Origin: Bacteroidaceae bacterium
GTDB lineage: Bacteria > Bacteroidota > Bacteroidia > Bacteroidales > Bacteroidaceae
Assembly (NCBI GenBank): GCA_017940565.1
Contig: JAGAYH010000036.1
Coordinates: 1-64,000 of the forward strand
Length of the DNA stretch: 64,000 bases
Direction: 5' to 3'
Under the pieces are notes generated by a model that saw nothing but the letters and a program-made list of their open reading frames with translations, was not told the DNA's origin and made no database searches. Shown in pieces: positions 9,319-16,919 of the stretch (the stretch's first letter is position 1; every line of letters starts with the position of its first letter). Made by a program: the position numbers and the translations under genes.

Positions 9319-10608
9319 TTATTGTGGTTTCGTCGTGCCATAAGGCGCGTAATCTGTTTTCATGTCGTCAGGGAACTCCAGCGTCTGGCCGGTCTCGATG
9401 GCCTTGTGTCCGAGCAGGCACATTTGTGTGGCATAGTAGCCTTCTTCGGCAATGCGCGGGGGCTGCTTGCCGGTGCACACGGCTTCGACGAAGGCTTCGG
9501 TGAGCAACGAGGTGCCGTCGCTCTCGGGCGCTTTCCCCAAAATGTATTCGCCGGGGTTGACACGGGCCACTTCGGGGTCCCAGCTGCTGCCGGCAAAGGT
9601 GTTTGCGCCCCACACCTTGTTTTCCCAGTCCATCAGCATCTGCACGAAGGCCGGGGCGGGGGCTGCTCCGTAGTCCTCGAAATAGAATTTGCCGCGCTCG
9701 GGCTCCACGGTGCCCAGATTGCCCTGTATCTGCTCCTCGAGGCCATAGAATTTGTTGCTGATGACCGAGGCGTAGGTCATCTGCTCGCCGCTCTCAAATT
9801 CGTAGATGCAGTGCAGATTGTCGTACACCTCGCGGCCGTCGTTCCAGAAAGTGATGGCCCCGGTGCCCATGACGCGCTTGGGCAGTTTGCCCAGCGCCCA
9901 CGTGCCCACCTGCAACTGGTGGCAGGCCAGTTCTGTCATCAGACCTCTCGACGAGTCACGGTAGAGCCGCCAGTTGATTTGCCGCTCCAGTTCGGGCGAG
10001 GGCACCTCGCGCCGCCAGTCGTTGTTGCGATACCAGAAGGCATTGATGGCGGCTATCTTTCCGAACACGCCGTCGCCCACCATCTCCATCACCTTGATAT
10101 AGCGCGGGTCGAACAGCCGCTGTTGGCCGGTGAAGAAGATGCAGCCCGTCTCCAGATGATGCAGGTACATGGCCCGCGCCTCCTCCATGGTATAGGCCAT
10201 GGCCTTTTCGCAATACACCTGCTTGCCGGCGTCCATGGCGTCCATGGCTATCCGGTAGTGCGTGTTCAGCGGTGTGGCTATGACCACGGCATCGATGCTC
10301 TTGTCTTCGAGCAACTGCCGGTAGTCGGTGTATGTCTTGGCCGTCGGCACCATCTTCAGCGCCTCGTCGAGCGAGGGCTGGTAGATGTCGGCAAAAGCCA
10401 CTACCTCGCACTTGGGATTTTCGGCGAGAAAACTTAACAAAAACCGTCCGCGCGAACCCGGGCCTATCAATCCCAGACGTACTCGCTCGCGCCTGCTCTC
10501 GTCAACCGAGGCGAAGGCTGCCAACCACGGACTCGTGGCAGCCAGCACCCCCGTGCCCATGATGCCCAAGTTTTTCAGAAACTCGCGACGGTCAATGACT
10601 CCTTTCAT
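9319..10608 (-). CDS. Exported Gfo/Idh/MocA-family oxidoreductase (Tat signal)
   Basis: 429 residues from MKGVIDRREFLKNL, a twin-arginine signal. The frame stays open about 120 nt further upstream, but that part is promoter and repeat DNA. Rossmann motif GLIGPGSRGRFLL near residue 40; EKAMAYTMEEA near residue 131 replaces the usual EKP with EKA. The C-terminal domain has LMTELACHQLQVGTWALG. It is a paralogue, not a duplicate, of the oxidoreductase at 7602. It heads the second glycan operon (10608 to 5502) after a 271-nt gap containing a seven-unit repeat array. Confidence 0.85.
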   Translation of the reverse strand: MKGVIDRREFLKNLGIMGTGVLAATSPWLAAFASVDESRRERVRLGLIGPGSRGRFLLSFLAENPKCEVVAFADIYQPSLDEALKMVPTAKTYTDYRQLLEDKSIDAVVIATPLNTHYRIAMDAMDAGKQVYCEKAMAYTMEEARAMYLHHLETGCIFFTGQQRLFDPRYIKVMEMVGDGVFGKIAAINAFWYRNNDWRREVPSPELERQINWRLYRDSSRGLMTELACHQLQVGTWALGKLPKRVMGTGAITFWNDGREVYDNLHCIYEFESGEQMTYASVISNKFYGLEEQIQGNLGTVEPERGKFYFEDYGAAPAPAFVQMLMDWENKVWGANTFAGSSWDPEVARVNPGEYILGKAPESDGTSLLTEAFVEAVCTGKQPPRIAEEGYYATQMCLLGHKAIETGQTLEFPDDMKTDYAPYGTTKPQ

Positions 10609-10707
10609 CTGCATATTCTTATACTGTTTTAATCTTAAAGTATCGTTCCGACCACAAATTTGCGAAAAAACTTGGAATTTGCAAACTATTGGCGCGCTAT
10701 TTATTGA

Positions 10708-10854
10708 CAGAAACGCAGTCAGACGCAACGAAAACGGAGTTAGACAAAACGAAAACGGAGTTAGACAAAACGAAAACGGAGTTAGGTTTCACAAGACGGC
10801 GCCTCGAAACGACAAAGCGGCGCCTCAAAAAATCGAGGCGCCGCCTGAACGGTT
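10708..10854. repeat. 21-nt-lattice array, 7 units (longest in the window)
   Basis: 15-mers start at 10708, 10729, 10750, 10771, 10792, 10813 and 10834, always 21 nt apart. The first is degenerate and the next three are identical (CGAAAACGGAGTTAG). The last three are GC-rich (CAAGACGGCGCCTCG, CAAAGCGGCGCCTCA, CGAGGCGCCGCCTGA) and the final two form a hairpin at 10817-10844. It lies between the stop of pfkB and the start of the next operon and shows that the A-rich and GC-rich unit types belong to one lattice. Confidence 0.9.
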
Positions 10855-10879
10855 ATAACCGGTCTTGTTCTTTCTTACT

Positions 10880-12070
10880 TTATTTGCTTTCGCCCTCCTG
10901 ACGCCGGTAGGCAGCGTAAAGAGCCTCCAGCTCCGCCAATTTCTGGCCCGGACGGTCCTCAAAAAAGGTGCCGCCATAGTAGAAACAGGCAAAACCGCCC
11001 GACACAATGCCCCAGCGGCAAGCCTCATGCAGGTCAAGCACAGGGCTGCCGGCATACATCTGGCGCGCCAGCGAGGCCACGACACCGCCGGCAAAGTTGT
11101 CGCCACAACCGGTGCTGTCGCCCTGCACGCCCTGCTTCAGCCGTTCACCCACAGCGGCCGACACGGGCAGGGAATGTTCCTCAACCGGTGCAAAACGTCC
11201 GGCGTCGGCCCACAGACAGACGTCGCGGGCCCCGTTGGTGACGAGCACGGCTTTCGCTCCCTGCGCACGGAAGAAGGCCAACGCCCCACCGATGGTTTCC
11301 TCGCCACTGAGCCGCAAGGCTTCCTCGCGGTCAACAAGCAACAGGTCGATAAGGCGATAAGCATCGTCGGAATCACCCAACGGCCAACGCTGGCCAGGAT
11401 TCTTCTTTTCGTTGAGCGAATCGTAAACCGTGTTGACGACCGTCAGGCAACCCTTGTCCTTCGCCTTCGCCAGCATCTGCGTCAGTCCTTCGTGAATGCG
11501 CGGCACAATGGCCGTGCCGCCGAACACACAGATGTCGGCTTCGTAGAAACTGTCGTCCACATCGGCGGGCATATAGTGCCACGATGCCCCGATGGTATTC
11601 ACAAAGGTGCGCTCACCGTGGCCCTCATCATAAACAGGATCGGAAAGTACCGTGGTGGCCGCCGTCTCGCTGCCCGGTTCCACCCTGTAGTGGGCCAGAT
11701 CGACCGGTGTGCGGCTCAAAGCCACCGCCAGACGGTCGCCGACGACGTCGTCGCCGCGGCAACCATAGAAACTGACACGGCTTTCACGGTAGGCCAACTG
11801 GGCGGCGTTGATGAGCGCCACGATGCAGGGACCGCCGATGTTTTCCTTATCAGGCTGACAGCCCTGGGTCAAGTCTTCTTGGAAGTCGGCAAACCTATGG
11901 CCGACAAAATGCTCCACCTCTTCCTCAAATTGCAGTTTGCCCGGCTCAAGCCCGCCGTCGCCCGGCGTGCGGCTCAAGTATTTCTGGAACGACGGAGCAC
12001 GGAAATTTATGTGGCCGTAGATGCGGTCGAGCAGACAGCAGCCTACGCCGGCAATACGTACGGGTTGCAT
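10880..12070 (-). CDS. PfkB-family carbohydrate kinase
   Basis: 396 residues, cytoplasmic. The ribokinase/PfkB signature is GDSTGCGDNFAGGVVASL near residue 320 (anion hole and catalytic Asp), with NIGGPCIVALINAA near the N-terminus for sugar binding. The second signature has GCGD instead of the usual GAGD. It starts 3 nt after the D-lyxose/mannose isomerase stop, so the pair probably converts mannose to a ketose and phosphorylates it. Substrate (fructose at C1 or C6, or another ketose) cannot be read from sequence. Confidence 0.85.
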   Translation of the reverse strand: MQPVRIAGVGCCLLDRIYGHINFRAPSFQKYLSRTPGDGGLEPGKLQFEEEVEHFVGHRFADFQEDLTQGCQPDKENIGGPCIVALINAAQLAYRESRVSFYGCRGDDVVGDRLAVALSRTPVDLAHYRVEPGSETAATTVLSDPVYDEGHGERTFVNTIGASWHYMPADVDDSFYEADICVFGGTAIVPRIHEGLTQMLAKAKDKGCLTVVNTVYDSLNEKKNPGQRWPLGDSDDAYRLIDLLLVDREEALRLSGEETIGGALAFFRAQGAKAVLVTNGARDVCLWADAGRFAPVEEHSLPVSAAVGERLKQGVQGDSTGCGDNFAGGVVASLARQMYAGSPVLDLHEACRWGIVSGGFACFYYGGTFFEDRPGQKLAELEALYAAYRRQEGESK

Positions 12071-12073
12071 GGC

Positions 12074-12748
12074 TTAAAGAAACTTGGTGTAATCGGAACA
12101 CAGGAGATGCAGCGGCTCCTCGTCTTCGTCAATGTCGGGGAAACGGCCCACGGGCTCGAAGAAACGGTTGTCGGTGGTATCGTCGTTACACTGGCTTACC
12201 TCACCCACCATGACCTTGCCCTTGCCCGGCTCACCATAGAAACGGTGGTAGAGATACTGCTCCATGCAGATGCTCTGTCCCGGAGTAAGAACAATCCGTC
12301 CGCCGGGCTCCATGACGTGTTCCACGCCGTCAATGCGGTAGTGAACGGGGGTATCGGCAAACTGTTCATCCTTGTCGGCGTTGTAGAGTTCAATGACCAG
12401 ATTGCCACCGCCGCGGTTGATGATGTCTTCCATCTTCGACCAATGGAAATGCATCGGTGTTTCCTGATTCTCTTCCACAATCATTATCTTCTCGGCATAG
12501 GGCTTCTTGTCCACCCCGTACTTGCCGTTGCGGATGGTAAACAGGAAGAGGCCACGGTGCAGAAAGTCGCCTGAGCCAAAGTCGGTGATGTCCCAGCCGA
12601 GCATGCGTTCGGTGATATAAGCCACTTTGTCTTTGTTGGCTTTCCAGTCGGCCAGACTCCAGTTGGCCCATTCGGGCAGATAAAATTGGCGTGAAGCCAA
12701 AAAAGCCTTGGCATCGCGCAAAATTGCATTGATTTCGCTACGTTTCAT
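12074..12748 (-). CDS. D-lyxose/D-mannose ketol-isomerase (cupin family)
   Basis: 224 residues matching the bacterial D-lyxose isomerase family. A cupin metal site is visible in MHFHWSKMEDIINRGGGNL (about residues 98-116: two His and a Glu) with the second cupin motif around HRFYG (about residue 168). These enzymes interconvert D-lyxose/D-xylulose and D-mannose/D-fructose. The gene lies 11 nt after an alpha-mannosidase gene and 3 nt before a PfkB kinase, so mannose-to-fructose isomerisation is the likely job here. Confidence 0.82.
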   Translation of the reverse strand: MKRSEINAILRDAKAFLASRQFYLPEWANWSLADWKANKDKVAYITERMLGWDITDFGSGDFLHRGLFLFTIRNGKYGVDKKPYAEKIMIVEENQETPMHFHWSKMEDIINRGGGNLVIELYNADKDEQFADTPVHYRIDGVEHVMEPGGRIVLTPGQSICMEQYLYHRFYGEPGKGKVMVGEVSQCNDDTTDNRFFEPVGRFPDIDEDEEPLHLLCSDYTKFL

Positions 12749-12759
12749 AATTATCGTTT

Positions 12760-15096
12760 TTAGTAAATGTTTATGTCAGAAACAGGAGTATCCTCGGGTG
12801 CGGCTCCCCATGCTCTGTTGGGGCGGTTACCCATGGACAGTTCCAGAGTGCCGCCGGCTATGAGCTGCTGGTGGGTAAACCAGGGCTTCGTCAGTGGCTG
12901 GCCGTTGAATGTGGCACTTTGAATAAATTTGTTTTCCGGCGAGAGGTTCTTGGCACGCACCGTAAAGGTCTTGCCGTCGGGCAGGTGCATCGTAGTCTGG
13001 TCAAAGAAGGGACTTCCGATGACGTATGTGTCCGTGCCCGGAGTGACGGGGAAGAAGCCCATCATGGAGAAGACCACGAAGGCCGACATGCCGCCGCCGT
13101 CTTCATCGCCGGGTATGCCCAGATAGGAATCAATGAAGTAGGTGTCGATGAGACTGTGGATATATTTCTGTGTCTTCCACGGGGCACCCACGTAGTTGTA
13201 CAGGTATGGGATGTGGAAACTGGGTTCGTTACCCATCTGGAACATGCCCATCAGTCCCGTGGCATCGGGCAGAACGTTGTAGAAGCGCCACTTGGCCGTG
13301 CCCACGCCCATGTGGAACAACTCATCGAGTTTGGCTTCGGCCTTCCGGCGCCCGCCCATCAGTGAGATGAGCCCGTTGAAGTCGTGCTTGACGTCCCAGT
13401 TGAAGATGTAGGCATTGTTTTCGGTGAAGTAAGCCCGTCCGTCGTGGCGCGGGTTGTAGGGCTCCACCCATTGCCCTTGGCTATCCTTGGGCCACATCAT
13501 GCCTTTGTCGGTACGGAACACGTTACGATAGTTGGCCGCCCGTTTCAGGAAGAGTTTCTCATCGGTTTTCTTTCCCAACACCTTGGCCAGTTTGGCTATG
13601 CACCAGTCGGAGTAACTGTTCACCGTCGTGATGGAGACTGCCTGCCGGCGTTCCCAGTTGGTGTCCACCTGTGCCACCGTTTCCTTTTCGCCCGGTTGCA
13701 GGGCGGGATAGTAGCCGTGCTCGTTATAGAAAGAGTCGATGGATGTGGCCGGACCCACATACCAGGGCAGCAGGCTGCGCTCCAGAGCGTTTTTGCGGAA
13801 ACCCTCGTAGGCCGTGGCCAGGTCAAAGCGCAGGCCCTTGACCCAGGCATCGGTCATCCACACGGCAGCAAAATTGCCTGTCATGGCGGCCCACTCGCCC
13901 GAGGTGATGGCAAAGCGCGGCATGGCACCGCCCTCGCGGTACATCTTGATATAAGAATTTATCTTGTCCACTTCCATACGCGGATTCAAGATGGTATGAA
14001 GCGGTTCCAGGGCAATGTGAGTGTCCCATATCCAGTTGTCCACGTAGAAGGGTTCGTTGGTCTGGTGTATCTGGCGGTCCCAGGCACTGAAGTATCGGCC
14101 GTACTCGTTGATGTTGACCATGCGTTCGGAACAGCGGTAGAGGGCGGTATAGAACGTGCGTTTTTGCGCCTCGCTGCCTCCGGCCACCTCTATCTGGCCC
14201 AGACGGTCTTCCCACACGCGCTTGGCCTCGGCCTTGACGCCGTCGAAGTCGAAGCGCGGTATCTCCCGGTCCACGTTAGCCTTGGCCTGTTCGGGACTGA
14301 CATAGGAAACACCGTAGCGCATCTGCACCACCGTCGTTTTGTCATCGACGGCAAGCATCATGTTGCGGCGGTCCTGGCCTTGGTAGGCGGCCTCACCCAC
14401 GCCGGTGTCAAACTCGGCGTAGAGATAGGCTGTCATTTCCTTCGTTTCCCACGGGCCAAACACGGCTGTACCCTTCACCACACGGTTACCGTCGGTCGCG
14501 TACGAACCTTTTTGGGTCAGGCTGCGGAAGCGCACGACGTGCTGCCCTGCCGGGTCGAAGGTCAGCCGCACAATGCCGCTCTTCTTCGAGGGAGCAAACT
14601 CAAGCGTCACGCCTTCAAGTTGCGCACGGTAATAATAAGGATGCGTTTCCTCGTTGTTGCACACACCGGTCACCGGCCACATGGCCTCACGCTGGACAGT
14701 GGCAAAGGGCATGAACCCGAAAATCCAGTGGCGGCGGTAGTTGGGCATCTGCAGCGAGAAGTCCTTTATCCAGTCGTCGAGCATATTGTCGCGCAGCGGC
14801 ACGAAACGCAGCATTTCGTTGGGCAGATGCATCGTCTGGCGCGTGGTTTCGAGCAGAACACTCACCCCGCCGATAGTGGGGTCGGCATAGTCGGCCAGCG
14901 ACTTCTTCTCCGGACTCTGAGACGCCGCTTTGTTTTTTCGAGGCGCCGTTTCAAAATTTTGAGGCGCCGCTTCTGCGTTCTGAAGTCCCGTCTCTGCCGA
15001 ACGGGGTATAGCCCTATTGGCCGCCGGTGCCCCAATCGTCAGACACACCGCCAGAGGCAAAGCCAGAAGCCGGAATCTTACAGGCAATAATTTCAT
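12760..15096 (-). CDS. GH92 alpha-mannosidase carrying a translated repeat array
   Basis: 778 residues from MKLLPVRFRLLALPL, a signal peptide ending near ANRA (residue 29). Residues 33-60 are four heptapeptides (SAETGLQ, NAEAAPQ, NFETAPR, KNKAASQ) encoded by a 21-nt-lattice repeat array (14918-15001). The GH92 domain follows from about residue 66 (LADYADPTIGG). Family blocks include GNEPSFHIPYLYNYVGAPWK and GDEDGGGMSAFVVFSMMGFF near the C-terminus, the calcium site and catalytic-acid region. The second motif differs from the usual DxGQxSAWY, so specificity may differ from the copy at 55715. It ends a few bases before the isomerase and likely releases mannose in the periplasm. Confidence 0.9.
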   Translation of the reverse strand: MKLLPVRFRLLALPLAVCLTIGAPAANRAIPRSAETGLQNAEAAPQNFETAPRKNKAASQSPEKKSLADYADPTIGGVSVLLETTRQTMHLPNEMLRFVPLRDNMLDDWIKDFSLQMPNYRRHWIFGFMPFATVQREAMWPVTGVCNNEETHPYYYRAQLEGVTLEFAPSKKSGIVRLTFDPAGQHVVRFRSLTQKGSYATDGNRVVKGTAVFGPWETKEMTAYLYAEFDTGVGEAAYQGQDRRNMMLAVDDKTTVVQMRYGVSYVSPEQAKANVDREIPRFDFDGVKAEAKRVWEDRLGQIEVAGGSEAQKRTFYTALYRCSERMVNINEYGRYFSAWDRQIHQTNEPFYVDNWIWDTHIALEPLHTILNPRMEVDKINSYIKMYREGGAMPRFAITSGEWAAMTGNFAAVWMTDAWVKGLRFDLATAYEGFRKNALERSLLPWYVGPATSIDSFYNEHGYYPALQPGEKETVAQVDTNWERRQAVSITTVNSYSDWCIAKLAKVLGKKTDEKLFLKRAANYRNVFRTDKGMMWPKDSQGQWVEPYNPRHDGRAYFTENNAYIFNWDVKHDFNGLISLMGGRRKAEAKLDELFHMGVGTAKWRFYNVLPDATGLMGMFQMGNEPSFHIPYLYNYVGAPWKTQKYIHSLIDTYFIDSYLGIPGDEDGGGMSAFVVFSMMGFFPVTPGTDTYVIGSPFFDQTTMHLPDGKTFTVRAKNLSPENKFIQSATFNGQPLTKPWFTHQQLIAGGTLELSMGNRPNRAWGAAPEDTPVSDINIY
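14918..15001. repeat. 21-nt-lattice array, 4 units, inside the GH92 coding sequence
   Basis: 15-mers start at 14918, 14939, 14960 and 14981 with 6-nt spacers, 84 nt in total (28 codons). It follows the same pattern as the intergenic arrays (TGAGACGCCGCTTTG, CGAGGCGCCGTTTCA, TGAGGCGCCGCTTCT, TGAAGTCCCGTCTCT). It lies exactly between signal peptide and mature domain and keeps the frame. Confidence 0.9.
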
Positions 15097-15100
15097 GATT

Positions 15101-15934
15101 TCAGGCTTTTCCGTCGCTTTCGAAAAGACGAATATGGTCGGCCACAACGTCGCGCGAAGCGTCAATCATCACTTGTTTCAAGGGAATGTAACCCTCGTCG
15201 GGCTTGGCAGCCAAACGGGCGTTCATCTGCTTCATGATGCCGCGCTGTATGGCGGTGGCCACATTGATTTTGCAAATACCGTTGTGAATGCAGGCCTTGA
15301 AGTCTTCCGTGCTGGTGCCGCTGCCCCCGTGGAGCACGAGCGGCAGGCGGTTGGCCTCATGGATTTCAATGAGGCGGGCAATGTTGAGCTGGGGCGTATG
15401 CACGTAGTGGCCGTGCAAATTGCCTATGGCAATGGCCAGGGCATCCACCCCCGTGGCCTGCACGAAGCGCACCGACTCGTCCACATCGGTGAACACGTCA
15501 GCCGTATCGACGCCGGAGTCTCCCACCTTGCCCAGTTCGGCCTCCACGTCCACGCCGGCGGCCTTGGCTATGCGTGTCACCTCACGGGTGACGGCCACAT
15601 TCTCCTCAAACGGAAGGGCTGCTCCGTCGAACATCACCGAAGTGAACCCCAACCGGATGGCCTTGACACAGGTTTCGAGGCTCTGGCCGTGGTCCAGGTG
15701 CACACAGACGGGTACGGTGGCCTTGCGGGCTGCCTGCAGGAAAAGCGGAGCCATGAGGTCGAGCGGAGCTTCTGGAAACTGTACCTCGGCTAACTGCAAA
15801 ATAATAGGAGAACGCAGCCTCTCGGCGGCCTCAATGGCGCCCATAACGTTCTCCACACTCAGGCTATTAAAGGCGCCCACGGCATAATGGCGTTCGTTGG
15901 CGTCACGGAGAATTTCACTTAATGTTACTAACAT
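15101..15934 (-). CDS. Class II (zinc) fructose/tagatose-bisphosphate-type aldolase
   Basis: 277 residues. Class II aldolase signatures are VCVHLDHGQSLETC (Zn ligands and catalytic Asp, about residues 76-89), VEAELGKVGDS, GNLHGHYVHTPQL and LVLHGGSGTSTEDF (Zn ligand, about residue 200). Length suits the KbaY/GatY/FbaA short class. It cleaves a ketose mono- or bisphosphate to DHAP and an aldehyde. It starts 16 nt after the EEP gene and sits next to GH92, an isomerase and a PfkB kinase, completing a mannose route to triose phosphates. Confidence 0.85.
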   Translation of the reverse strand: MLVTLSEILRDANERHYAVGAFNSLSVENVMGAIEAAERLRSPIILQLAEVQFPEAPLDLMAPLFLQAARKATVPVCVHLDHGQSLETCVKAIRLGFTSVMFDGAALPFEENVAVTREVTRIAKAAGVDVEAELGKVGDSGVDTADVFTDVDESVRFVQATGVDALAIAIGNLHGHYVHTPQLNIARLIEIHEANRLPLVLHGGSGTSTEDFKACIHNGICKINVATAIQRGIMKQMNARLAAKPDEGYIPLKQVMIDASRDVVADHIRLFESDGKA

Positions 15935-15950
15935 GGCAATGAATGTATCT

Positions 15951-16907
15951 TTAGTTTTTTAGTTTTTTCATATCCATCTCCATCAGAATGGGCAGGTGGT
16001 CTGAGGGATGCCAGAAGTTGGAAATCTTCTGCGGGTTGCGCACCGGCCGGGTATAGTCGTCACGGACGACAGCGGCCTTCTTGACACGCTTCTTCAAGGA
16101 TGGTGTAACATACATGAAGTCGATGCGCGAGCGGCCGCCGGTGGTGCTGACCACGCTGTCGGGCCAGACGGTCTTGATGATATCCACGTATGGCGTGGCG
16201 GCACGGATGTAGTCGTGCACGAGGAAACGGGTGTCATTGTCGGGATAGCCATACACACTGTTGTCCACACGCGACACCGAATTGAAGTCGCCCATCATGA
16301 CCCACAGTTCCTTCCGGGCCTTGGGATGGGAAAGCACGGTCTGCTTACAGATGTACTCCATCTCGGCGCGGCGGAACTTGTCGCCCTCGCGGTTCGCCTT
16401 GCTGGCCTCGCGGCGGTCAGCAGGCACCTTGTAGCCGTACTGCTGGGGCCAGGTGTGAAGGGTGACCAGATTGAGCGTTTTCTTGCCCAACTGCACCTTG
16501 TACCACGATGCGCCGTGGCAGACGATGGTATCGGCGTTGCCGGCAATGAGTTTTTCGGCCGTCATGGGATAGCGCGAGGTGATAAGCTGCGGATAATGGT
16601 CTGGATGAGCGCTCAGATAAACATAGCGGTGACCGTAGCGGCCGGCCAGACGTTGCCAACGGGCCAGGCACTCGGCTTCTGTTTCCACCTCGCTGTTGGC
16701 TGTATTGGCTACATATAGTTTCTGGGCCTCACACCATACACAGATGTCAGGTCTCTGAGCGGCCACCCACGAGGTGAAACGCCGGTAGTCGTCGGTCTGG
16801 CCGTCCCACATGCCGTTTTGAATATTCCAATAGAGCAGGCGCAACTGACCCTGCACCGACAGGGCCGCCAAGGCCAGAAGACAGAACAGAATGGTATGCC
16901 GTTTCAT
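15951..16907 (-). CDS. Exported endonuclease/exonuclease/phosphatase (EEP) superfamily protein
   Basis: 318 residues with signal peptide HTILFCLLALAALSVQG. EEP metal-site motifs in order: LLYWNIQNGMWD, CVWCEAQ (Glu, about residue 60), MMGDFNSVSR (about residue 205), RSRIDFMYV and PSDHLPILME near the end (catalytic Asp-His). Exported EEP proteins in glycan loci are usually phosphodiesterases or phosphatases. The substrate is unknown; removing phosphate from phosphomannan-type glycans would fit the operon but is inference. Confidence 0.8.
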   Translation of the reverse strand: MKRHTILFCLLALAALSVQGQLRLLYWNIQNGMWDGQTDDYRRFTSWVAAQRPDICVWCEAQKLYVANTANSEVETEAECLARWQRLAGRYGHRYVYLSAHPDHYPQLITSRYPMTAEKLIAGNADTIVCHGASWYKVQLGKKTLNLVTLHTWPQQYGYKVPADRREASKANREGDKFRRAEMEYICKQTVLSHPKARKELWVMMGDFNSVSRVDNSVYGYPDNDTRFLVHDYIRAATPYVDIIKTVWPDSVVSTTGGRSRIDFMYVTPSLKKRVKKAAVVRDDYTRPVRNPQKISNFWHPSDHLPILMEMDMKKLKN

Positions 16908-16919
16908 AAATTCTTACGG

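Noticed and set aside
10708..10854. CRISPR array
   Set aside because: Units are 15 nt with 6-nt spacers and vary in sequence; no constant repeat of 25-40 nt, no unique long spacers and no cas genes.
10689..10901. Open frame encoding KTKTELD heptads, coiled-coil-like
   Set aside because: It is the translation of the seven-unit 21-nt array; no promoter or start signal, and the end overlaps pfkB on the other strand.
10865..12574. 569-codon plus-strand open frame opposite pfkB and the isomerase
   Set aside because: The opposite strand carries clear PfkB and cupin isomerase motifs; long antisense frames are common in GC-rich genes.
13384..15090. 568-codon plus-strand open frame opposite GH92
   Set aside because: No domain or signal; the minus strand has unmistakable GH92 motifs.
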